From Larus michahellis (Eukaryota; Chordata; Aves; Charadriiformes; Laridae): a DNA stretch of 64,000 nucleotides. The notes under the pieces were generated by a model. That model was not told the DNA's origin and searched no databases. It saw nothing but the letters and a program-made list of their open reading frames with translations. Location of the stretch: contig NC_133904.1 in NCBI RefSeq assembly GCF_964199755.1, positions 1,550,001 to 1,614,000 on the forward strand, written 5' to 3'. Below are positions 1-11,300 of this stretch, piece after piece (the first letter of the stretch is position 1; every line of letters starts with the position of its first letter). The position numbers were made by a program, and so were the translations under genes.

Positions 1-3000
1 ATTTCTATCCTGCAGCAAATGCTTAATGGTGGAAAACAAAGCCTAAAATGTCAAGTTACAACACACATAAAAAGGCCAGCCAAACAAGTCCATTGAAAGA
101 CCGACTTCCTGACAAGGAAACGCACTTCTAATCCATGATGGGGAAATTGGGGTAAAGGATGAAATAACGGGTTTGAACCCCGCGTAGCAGCTCTGAAGGC
201 TTCTGGTTGTTGGACTGAAGCTTGGTTAAACCACTGGTGCCAGTCAATTCTTATTTTAGTACAATTTAACTACATTGTTAATTATCCCCTCACGAAGAAA
301 AAAGTAAAAAAGAAAAAAGTGCAAAGAAGCCCCAACAAGCTGAATTTTACTGTGACCGCTATTAGAACACGCCACTCTCCTGGGCCAGCCTTCACTTCTT
401 CAACAGTGTTTTAAAGTACATTGGAACAGACGGATTTCTTAATGTTCTCATAACACGCATCAAGGATACAAGCGGTCAAAATTGAGCTGACCTCTCCAGG
501 AGCAGAACCAGAGCCCTGCGTGCAGTCCCACTGTCATGGAGCTCCTCACAAGCCATGACTGTCCTTGCCCTGCACCCTAAAACTGGTAAGATGGGGCTGC
601 CACCCTGAAAACTGGCCTGAATTCCCAAAGCCCTGGGAACTAACAGATAACAGTGCCTGGAGCTGCACTTCTCACAGCAAAAATCTCCACTGGCTGCCAG
701 GGCAGCGTCTTGCTTCTCGTCGATCCCAGACCGCTTAGGACTTAATAAATTAAACCCAGCCTACTGATACCCACCTGGAAAACGATACCCGTGGGATGGA
801 TGAGTGATTTTCTCTGGGATTTGGTCATAAAGTTAATAGTTCCATTTGGGATTTGCTCCGGATTGGACACAGACACACAACAAAACAACACGTTCCAACA
901 AATAAATATCCTGTATTATTTACTTGTAACAATTTGACAGAGTTTTTATTTCTTTATGTGAATAAAATTTAGTACATTGAATAGATTTTTGAATGCCTGT
1001 CTCCAGCTGAAGAAGAAATCTGGCTGACCTGTGCTGCTTCAACATCAAACATTCACTCGTTCAGTGTGTAAAGGATGTGCCAAAGGGTCCATGCAAAGCA
1101 CTGCAGGATCCAGAGGGATTACGGTAGTGTGTAATATGGTGTTACATTTTTTCATGTAGTTTTCCTACAAATGATTTCACCTGAAGAGGATGAGAGGACT
1201 TCCCAAATTCAAAAGTTAAATGACCAAGAGAAAATGCATAATGATTCAGGGAAGTTTTACAGACTCTTAAATCACATCTTGCACGCAGAGCCAGATTCCT
1301 TTCTGGTCACACGAGTATACAAGGTAAATAAGCTTTGCAGTTATCAGCAATTATCTCTGAAGTGATTAATTTTCACAGACAGTGCTTTTATGAAACTATA
1401 GAAATCAGGTTAGCATATATCAGTGCGATAGTTATATTACTTTTCTCTTTTAATGAAATAAAACTGTTGAATAAACAATTATGTTCCAGTGCTTATAAAT
1501 ATTAATATAAATCTTGGTCAGCTTTCAAAAGAAAGCTATTTTTCAAAAGATTTATTTGTCCCATAATATATTTAACGAGCCGTTGTATTGTCACTCAAAA
1601 GTGCATCAATTATACCTTGATAGAGGTAATTATACACAAAACAAATTATACACCCGTATGATTATCAAGAAGCTTGATAATATTCCCCAGCAGTAATCTT
1701 TGCATTGCATGTTCCTGTACCTCCTGCGCGGCGTTAGGTAAATCCGACGTGACAACCTCCGTGGCTGGAGCCACCAGCTGAGCTGTCCCTGCGGGCTGCC
1801 TCCCCCTCTCCCGGACCGGGCTCTCCAGGGCTCTCTGCTTCTGCCTGGGAAATCCAGATGCAGCAGCAAAGGAAAACAAGGAGGAACAGCCGGAGCATAA
1901 GGCTATTGCTGCATGAGCAGAGCTCTGACTCCGAAAATGCTTTAAAATTAGAGGTTTTCACCCCCTGTGCATTACCAGCTCAGCTGTTCTAACTCCTGCC
2001 TTTCATCCGACAGTGCTCGTGTCTCTCCGCTGCACAGACTCATGCTTCTTGCTCAGCTGATGTTTTATTCTCCGCAGACACCCCCATCCTATTCACTCAT
2101 GAAAAGGAAAACACTCTTCTGTGTGAGCGGGACCAGAAGCCAGAGCGGTTCAGAGGTGATGGCTCTACCACCAGTCACACCCTCCGACCAAGGGTCCCGC
2201 CTCCAGCAACACCCGGGAAATCACTGCTCGATGTGGCAGTCACGAATTTCTCAGTGCCCTCAACAGGGTGTCAAACACCTTTTCGGGACAGCACAGCTGC
2301 CCGCAGCCAGCTTCGGTGTTAAACACCGGGTACAAAACAGCGCTTGTAAGGAAGTCCAGGTCGTCGCCTGGTGGGTGTGGGTATTTCTTCCTCTGTTTAC
2401 GTTTGACGCCACAAATGAGCTCAGGACGGAGGTGCCTGGCATGAGGAGGGAGGGATGGTGCCTCCGTGCCCCGCGCTTGGGGCTGCGTCAGCCACCGGGC
2501 AATCGCATCGCCTGCGCAGGCGGGAGCTCACCTCTCCCATGGGAATTAATTTCCCAGGACTTACCTAGGCACCGGAACTGGACCCAAAATAAAGCTATTC
2601 TGGAAGAACGTCCCATGGAGAGTTCTTCTAGAATAACTCTTTCCGGGTAATGATTAAAGATAGCTGAATTCAAAGCGTAGGCAAACTCTAGTCTCTCTCA
2701 ATCCCACATCTGTCAGGCACTTGGGTTTTGTGTAAGGCTGTGTAACAGGGATATTTGAGGTTTTAATCTCAAAATAATGCCACTTTCAAGGTGAAAACCT
2801 TAGTTAGGGAGCCCCTGGGAGACCCCTTGCTCGTGCCTTTGCCAAGGAGTCTTGGCTATCGGTCTAGACTGATGACAAGGACATCCGCGTCACCAGATGA
2901 CCAGCGTTATCTACGTTCACTTGCCCCCCTGATTCCTCCGTAAGGCAGACCTGATGAATGCCTATTGCTTTGGAAAGTATTAGCACTTATCTCCCTTTTA

Positions 3001-3251
3001 CAGAAAAAAGGTTAAGATTATTTTAAATATTTCTTGTGGTGAAATAGCAACTTGATTAAAAGCATTTCATAATTGCTCCCAGCTTTAAAGCTATATGTAC
3101 AAAAACCAGTGCAATATGTTTTGCTCTCGAGAAAATTTTAAATAAACATTTTCTCAGAGAGCTTAGGCAAATAAACTCCTCATCCATACCATACACCTAT
3201 CGTTTAGGGTCTGTCCTATGGAGCAGCATAAATACTTTTGAGACCCGAAGC
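1..3251 (-). other. PAQR5 3' UTR and downstream flank
   Basis: No coding exon is recognisable on either strand. The PAQR5 3' UTR must begin here. Minus-strand AATAAA hexamers lie at 2069-2064 and 950-945. The second sits in AT-rich sequence typical of a transcript end and is the better candidate, but neither can be confirmed. The human neighbour KIF23 would lie beyond the left edge. Confidence 0.4.
945..950 (-). terminator. Candidate PAQR5 polyadenylation signal
   Basis: AATAAA on the minus strand in an AT-rich stretch about 2.3 kb after the PAQR5 stop. The strand and setting fit; use is unproven. An alternative hexamer is at 2069-2064. Confidence 0.3.
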
Positions 3252-3499
3252 CTAATGCCCGTGTGGTTTTTCTCTCTGCAGGGGCTCCAGCATGAAGCGC
3301 AGGGACATGGAGCAGAGCCCGATGACAGCCAGGCTCACGGCCACGCAGATGCCCATCGCGCCGAGGGTCTGCAGGGAGGAGGGAAGCAGCGCGGGGGGCA
3401 GGAGCCGGTCGTGGCGCTCGGCCATGTCCATCATGATGGCCTCCATCTGGAAGTGCGTGCCGATGATCCCGCAGACGTGGAAAACTTGGTGGCTGTGCC
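3252..3499 (-). CDS. PAQR5: PAQR5 coding exon 7 (terminal)
   Basis: The acceptor TGCTGCAG is followed by GGCACAGCCACC. The exon encodes HSHQVFHVCGIIGTHFQMEA with H254 and H258, then a last helix (TLGAMGICVAVSLAVIGLCS) and a short polar tail ending in TAG at 3254-3252. Confidence 0.95.
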
Positions 3500-5334
3500 C
3501 TGCAGCAAAGGCAAAAGCACTCACCAGGTGTCCTGGTCCAAGCGACAGAGGACTGATTTCCTTTCTAATGATGGGGAAAACTGCACTTTTAGAAGACTCT
3601 GCAGTCTGAATTGGTGAAAATATTTACTTTATTGCCAGCTCTGGGGTGTGGATTTCAAGGTCTCAGTGTTTTTGAGCTCGCCAGGTGGGGGGATGAGGAG
3701 GACTGAGACCCAGGCACTTGACCCAAGCTGCCAACAGGATTATTTCATACCATGAATGGCACATTCAATATGAATTAGAAAGTTTGCTGAGGAGTTCTCT
3801 CTCTCTCCCTTGATAGCTGTCATCCTGGGAACTCCTTGCTCCGCTGCTGGAGCCCTGAGCCCTTCCCTACCTCCCAAAGCTGCAGCGCTCGCAGGGTCCC
3901 ACATTGGCTGTCCCTGCGGGGAGTGCACGGCTTCCTCTGATAGAATGGGCTGAGTATAATCTTTATGTGTTTTCTATTGGTATTGGGATCAATATTGGTT
4001 CTTTAGTGTTATTAATGTTAATTATTTAGTGTTATTCTATTAAATCTATTCATATGTCAGCCCTTGGGTTTCCTTGTTTTTTTCCCAATTCCCCTTCCTG
4101 GGTGGGGAGGAGTCAGTTAGTGGTAGAATAATTGTCTAAACGACAATAAATTGTTGTGGGTTTCTCAAACAATAACACCAAGAAACTCCTTGGGCTCCAT
4201 TAAAACACCGCTGTGAGAGACCTTCTGCCTAACGTCCATTGCCTCCGGGCATCACATTTTTAAATATTTATCCTACTAATTTCTGTGGCTTTTACGATTG
4301 CGCCGCCAGAGCGCAGAGACCTGCCTTTCCAAAACGCAGCCGCCGGCTGTCCTGGCAACGAGGGAGGTGCAGGTGGGGGCGGCGGTGCCGGCACAGGCGA
4401 GGTGCCGAGGAGCTCTGCGCTTGTGCACGACGTGGTGGGGGGAATGGGAAAAAAACCCCCGCGGCCAGGACGGACACCCAGTCCCCTCGGCGGCTGCTCC
4501 TGCAGCGCCCTGACACGGCACCGTGACACGCCGCTGTGCCACAGGTGAGGGGTTTTTGGCATTAGAAATGAGTGTTTGCGGTCACGAAACCCTTTGTGAA
4601 GCATTTTGGAACCAGCGTGGCTTCCGGAGCTGTACCCGCTTCACCCCGGCAGGACTGCTGGATCTTGGATGCAAAACTACATTTCGGATTTCCAGCAGGG
4701 AATATATTATAACCTCTGGGAGTCGCTCGCGCATTAACGCACTTTCTTCCTGAAAACAATGGGAAAACAACGCCAGCTCACCCTTTTGGCACTTACCAAT
4801 ATAGTCGAAGTGTCCTGGCGCGAGTCTCTCTGGCAGGTGGCTGGCGAAGACGAAGCAGGTGAGGAAGGCGAAGACGGTGTGCTTGTAGTGGAGCAGGATT
4901 GCAGCCTCCGTGCAGCTCTCCGCCGCGCACAGGTAGAACTGCAGCCGCAGAGGGGCGTCCCCCCAGGGGTACCGAGCAAGGGAAAAAGGGGAACGACACG
5001 TTTCTAAAGGAAGCAGTGCCATTCCCTGAGCCCCCACCGCCTCCGGCTGCCCACCACCCAACAACAGGGCACGCGGTGCGGGAGCCAGGGCTCAATACGA
5101 GAGCTGTCACCTCCATTTCCTGCAAACCCCAGCCCCGCGCCTCCCGTCCTTAGACCTCACTGCAGCAAAATTCCCACCCCGCTCCAGTTTAGGAACTGGG
5201 AGACTTGCAGCTTTCAAAGGCAGTGACTTTCCAGCACGAAGTCTGAGCGCGGCGCTTTGAAGTGGAAGGAATCTGCCTATCAATAGGTGCAGGAAAAAAT
5301 ACCCAAATCTCTTTTCCTGCCGGAGTTTGTTTTC

Positions 5335-5367
<33 letters not shown>

Positions 5368-8300
5368 AGGCTGGCACATTTTTCCCAAATATTTTCAGGC
5401 TAAGAAGAAGCAGCTGCTATTTCCAGCCCTGCAAATGCCTTGGCGCTGTGAAGGTGGGCCGTACCCTGTAGAAGAGAGGGATGCTGTCGAAGAGGTACGG
5501 GTAGACGAAGGCCAGGGTGCGGGAAGCCTTGCTGAACCGGGGCTGCTCCACCTCCAGAAACCTAGAGGAGAAGAGAGCGGGCGTTTCAGGCGGCGCAGCA
5601 CGGCAGGTGAGGCTGACGGGAGCGCTGGGCTCTCTGTCACTCCTTTGCCGGGGACCGCGAATCGCGGTGTATAGACTGCACGGACGCCCTCCCCACGGAC
5701 GGCTGCGTGGTTTTGCCCGCCGACGGCATTAAAGCTGCGAGCACCCTCAGCAAAACGCGACCGAACCTTCCCTGGCTGAGCCCTGAGCTGGGGAGGAAGG
5801 ATTTAGGGCCCCCCCTCCCCTGTTTTATGCTCTGGCTCTTGCAGGTGCATCTCTGCAGCTCTGAAAATCTTTTTTACGCCACCCTGGCGTGGCTGATTTT
5901 GCTTCTTCTACCATTGCTCGTTAACCGTTACCCATCAGCAGGTAGGAACAGAGCCGGTCTTTAAACAGCTGCCGCCCCTGCAGTTGTTTTTAACCGAGAT
6001 TTCACTCTTGGTTTTGAATCCCAGCTTTCTGAGCGCAGCAACCACGGAAAACACATCTGCCTTGGTTTGGGAGGCTGTGTAGGTACTGCAGCATTCGGGC
6101 TGGGATTGTCACTGTTTGTTAATTAAGCTGTACTGCAGCTTGTGTCTGAAATGCACCAAATGTCACAGCATCCTCCTCTGTTACATCCCGCCAAGACTTT
6201 GTCATTTCAGAGAAGGCATGGAGAGAGTTACTGAAATCACAAACTAAATTAGTTGAACAAGTTGCTTTTTAATGACATCACCGTTATAATGGCAGCAGCA
6301 GCCTGGTGGTTATACCATATATGAGGAGGAAAGTGTACGTCTGGACAGGGAATAATATCCTGCATTTTGTTCCCCAGGAAATCACGCTGCTGAAATGCGG
6401 GACATACTTCACAGCTGAAATCACAAAATAATTGACCACCCAGGTCCCCGAAAAAAACCACTCTAAAGCCTGGAGCTGGGTGGCAAGTCCTGTGCCGAGC
6501 CCCGAGCCTGCTCCGGCCGCGCGGGGAACGCAACTCAAACGAAACCTGGAGACAGAAAGCCCGGGGGAGCCTCAAAGCAGCAGAGCGGGCGTCAGGATGC
6601 TCCTGCCCCGGGGAGGGCTCCAGCAGCGAGCCCATCACCCTGGCATCCCGCCACAGCCACAGGAGCTCCAGCCCGGGAACGGAAAACCTCTCCCCCCGAT
6701 GTCTCCCTGCTGGGAGAGACCAGCTTTGGTAGGGTTTTAGCCCAATGTGGAATCCGGGAGATCAACTTGAGAGCAGACTTACAACAGACCTGCCTGCAAA
6801 GCAGAAGGGCTCTATCAACGTGACCCAAAATATGGGTTGAAACCCCAACAATTCAACTTGTGCTCAAGAGCCACCAACTGCGCAAGGGCTTTCATCTTGC
6901 TCCTCCTCGGTTTGGCCTTCCACCATGGCTTGTGGCTTGCTCACCCTGGCCATCCACCTTCCCACTCCCTCCGCCATGTCGCGACCCAACCTGCTGCCAA
7001 AATAGAGCCACCGTATCGCAGCCCGGGCGCACGGTAACCCCGGGGACAGTGCCCTATTCACAGAGGATGGCACGCGATGGAGCAGAGTTTAGGCGTGCTC
7101 TGTTCTCCTCGTGAAAGAAAAGCCCGTACAGGTTTTTCTGCTTTCCCGGGGATGGCTGCAGGGAAATGCCAAATCCTCCAGCATGAAAGAAACCTTTTGT
7201 GCAGCTGCTCATCCTGCAGCGGGCGGGCGGACGCAGTCAGACGCTCTCTATGTCAGTGTGACAGAGGTATCTGGCGCCATTTGAAGGATAAACACACTTA
7301 TTTCTTTTTACAAGGGCATGTAGTGATGGGAGGAGGGGTAATAGCTTCAAACTGGAAGAGGGGAGATTGGGATGAGATCTGAGGAAGAAACTCTTGGCTG
7401 TGAGGGCGGTGAGCCCCTGGCCCAGGTTGCCCAGAGAAGCTGTGGCTGCCCCATCCCTGGAGGGGTTCAAGGCCAGGTTGGACGGGGCTTGGAGCAACCT
7501 GGGCTGGTGGGAGGTGTCCCTGCCCAGGGCAGGGGGTGTCACTGGGGGGGCTTTACGGTCCCTTCCAACCCGAACCACTCTGTGATTCTATGATTTCAGT
7601 CCATCATCGCGTTTCCCTGCGTGGCAATTCAACGTTCCGAGGCTAAAGGATGCAAAAAACCACCAAACAAAAATCTTACTGTTGACTCGTAAACCAGCCA
7701 TCTAGGATTGGAAAATTTTCCTGAGAAGCTGATAAAATTTGGTGCAGTAGCCTTTCTTCAGATACCCCACTGCAAGTCCCTGCATCCTCCTCAGCAGTAA
7801 CCCGTACTCCCATGGACCTTCATGGGGCACGTCACGAGGCTGAGCGTGTGTTGCCACTGCCTTTGGCCGCGCTGCAGAAGCCCAGCTGGGTTCAGGTAGC
7901 CCAGCACTGACAGCCTGAGCACAGAATCTCAGAATGGTTTGGGTTGGAAGGGACCTTAAAGGCCACCCAGTGGCACCCCCTGCCCTGGGCAGGGACACCT
8001 CCCACCAGCCCAGGTTGCTCCAAGCCCCATCCAACCTGGCCTTGAACCCCTCCAGGGATGGGGCAGCCACAGCTTCTCTGGGCAACCTGGGCCAGGGGCT
8101 CACCGCCCTCCCAGCAAAGAATTTCTTCCTGATACCTAAACTAAATCTCCCGTCTTCCAGTGTAAAACCATTCCCCCTTGTCCCACGGCTCCCCTCCCTG
8201 CTCCAGAGTCCCTCCCCAGCTTTCCTGGAGCCCCTTTAGGGACTGGAAGGGACTGGAAGGTCTCCCCGGAGCCTTCTCCAGGCTGAACCCCCCCCAACTC

Positions 8301-11300
8301 TCTCAGCCTGTCATGAAACATCAGCATGAAACTCTCCGAAATGTCCGCCTCTCCCCTCCAGTGACCCCGGTTCCAGGCAGCCACGGACCCCCCTGGCTGC
8401 TGGAGCCAGCCCTGCCCAGGGTGCGGGTGGCGGAGCAGCCCCGACAGCATTGCTGAGCCCTGGGGAGCCGGGCAGGAGCAGGAGTGCCCGGGCACGTCCC
8501 CTGCCCTGCGCCCGCCTCGGAACCATCACCGCCCATTGCGCAATGCGGTTTCCCGTCCAACGCCCCCGCCATGGAGGGACGTTTTGGCTGGCGTGACTCA
8601 GCCCAGGGTGACACCGAAGCGGATGTGATCGGTGAGCAGTGCCCTGCGGTGGGAAATGGGGCCGGTGGCCTCGCGCGGGTCGCGGGGGTGGCCAGCCCTT
8701 GCCGCCTCCCTGTCCCCAACCCGCCAGCTGTGGCTCGGGCAACCCAGGGTGTGGGGCAGGCACAAAACCGTGCTCCCTTGTTCTCTGCAGCCCCACCAGC
8801 CCCAGCCCGCGAGAGGAGAGGAAGGGGAGAGACAGGCAGCTGAGATGCTCACACGCGCGGGGTGCGGGGATGCTGGTAGCCCCATGGCTAACGCGGTCCC
8901 CAGGCGTGACCTGGTGTGCACGGGGTGCAGTGGTGAATTACGGGGGCTCCGCTCACCACCACGGGGGTAAACCAGCATTGCTGGCCCCCACTGGTATGGT
9001 CTATCCAGTATTCTTCCTCACCCAGGGATCTTTTGTGGATGCTTTTTTTTTTTTATTTTTAAACTGACCTTCAATGGATTTACTACTTCTCTAATGGAAA
9101 TTACTGAGACTATTCTATCACGTAGCACCTGTCGGATGTTTTTCACATAACAGTTTCGTAGTAGAGAGATGCTGACAATGAAATTTGCAGATTGAGAATT
9201 TTTTTTAAACTTAAATTCCAAATTAACCTGGAACTGATCTCAAGTTGCTGGTATTTTCCTAAGTGTTATCTTCAAGTGGTAAGTACTGGGATTAGCACAT
9301 GGTCAGTGAGCTTCGTTTTCTAAGCCCATCTAATGAGACAATAAAGACACGCACATGACAAGAATAAGAGAGGGGAAAGAGACAAAAAGAAAGAGAAAGA
9401 AATGAGGAATATAAGGAAAAAACACCAAGCCCCAGCGGGTGTTATCTACAGAGCAATCCAAGAGAGATCCTTGATTTTGCTGTTCTGCTCAGTAACACCA
9501 AGGATAAGTCCAAACCTTCCACCCCTGGGGGTTACTCCCGTGAGTAACTCACAGACCTAAAGGAGACTGAATCCTCCCCTACCCAACAGAGGCTTAAATG
9601 AGCCAAATTTGCAGGATCCGTAAGGAATATCAAGAGTTTAGCACTCTGCCCCTCGGGAAGGCCGGGCGATGCTCAGCTGCATCCCGCCCCACCGCAGCCC
9701 CTCTCTTGCGGCAGAGCCGGCCGGGAGCGGATTCCTCCTGCTGCATCCGCCAGGGCACCGGAGCATCCTTCCCCCTGCCGAGGCAGCAGCGTGGAAACAC
9801 GGCCCTGGGCCGGGAGGGTCCGGGGGGGCTGCCTGGGCCATGGCAGCCGGGGAGGAAAAGCCCCCCTGGGGTTACGTGATGCTGCGACAGGCGACCACAT
9901 GGCAAAGATCCCCCCCTTCCCCCCCCCCCAAAAAAAAACCGCAAAGACACCTCAAAATATAAAGCCACCCCAAAATACAAGGAAAGGATAATGCCGAACG
10001 ATTCACAGCAGCTGTGAAAATGGGAATTGTACATTTTGCGAAGCAAACTGCACGTCGGCGCGATGGCAGACAGGAGCGCTTCACAAGCACAGCCTTCAGG
10101 GAGGTGACTACCATGAATTAAACAAACCCCAAACCAGGCAGAGATCGAGCACGGCATGTGTCGCTGGAAAGCAGAGGAGCAGTTGAGACATTCCAGTTAT
10201 TCCAAACAAATTGTCTCATGCCACTCAGGAAGAAAATACCACGCACGCAACGCTGCTCGTACTTTAAAAATGATGCTATCGGCTGCGAGAACGTTGAGGT
10301 TCCTCCTCTGGAAATCTGTTATACACACACACAAACACACACACACACGTGTAAACACACCCTCACGCACACCGCATCTCGGCTGACACGTGCCTTTGGC
10401 AGGACCGCGCGCGCGTTTAAACCTAACCCCCTGCTCAGAGGCTGGGGGCCCAGGAGCCCACCCCTTTTTGCAGGTTACGTTAGAAAAACAACGGCCCAAA
10501 GAAGGCGCTGGGCATGGGTATCTTCCTGCCGGGCACACGCACCCTACGAAATTACCTTCTGAACTTTCAAAAATTAAAGCCACCTCATTTGCTTTGCATT
10601 TTCGACCATCAAACTCTCCCGGCGCCAACGTGCAACGCGTTTCCCAAACCAAAAGTCCCCTTCTTCCCCTTCCCGAGCTTAAGGCTCCTATTGTTACAAT
10701 ACAGCCTGTAATTAAAAACCTTTATTAATAATACTAATTAATGATTATGCTGTAGCAGGCAGGGCAGATAAGGCAGCAGCTTACCTGGAATAGCAGGACA
10801 GGCTGGTGCTAACGACAGTGTTAAAGACGGCAACGGGGACATAGCAGCGGTGGAAGGTGCTGTTGACCCATTCCGCAGGGAAGATGTACGCCGAGTACGC
10901 CAGCGCCGACCCTGGAAGTCCGGGAGGTGCCCGGTCAGTGCCAGGTCCCGTGGGACCCTCCGCATCCTCCGGGACACAGCTGTGAACCCTCGCGCTGGCA
11001 CTGGGGGCTCTCAGGGGAGGGAGATGGGAATGAAGGCAGGGGAGCAGCGAATCAAGGGGACCCTCAGGTACCAGCTCCTGCAGACACCGCTCCAGGAGGG
11101 ACTGGGGGTGTTTTGTGCCACGGGCAGACCCTGGATGCTGCCGATGCTGCTGCTGCCGCCGCCGCCCCTGGCCTTGCACCCCAGCCAGGTGCCGCCGCCT
11201 CACTGGCAGCGTTTGTCTTTAATGGGGGATTTTTTTCTTATTCTGTTTACTACAGATACCGAAGAGTGTCACACAGCCAGGCCTCCGTCCCAGGGCTGCC

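Larger units (their letters stand above)
5562..10784 (-). other. PAQR5 intron 4
   Basis: The longest intron of the coding part. It holds two CR1 fragments in opposite orientation (7320-7594 and 7921-8320), a purine tract (about 9360-9422) and a CA-rich microsatellite (10323-10348). No other exon is recognisable. Confidence 0.75.

Noticed and set aside
160-185. tRNA B-box-like sequence GGGTTTGAACCCC
   Set aside because: No A box at the right distance and no cloverleaf can be drawn; a chance palindrome is more likely.
4939-5064. In-frame extension of PAQR5 exon 6 upstream (PFSLARYPWGDAPL)
   Set aside because: No phase-0 acceptor precedes it, and the junction at 4938 aligns without gaps to the mammalian protein.
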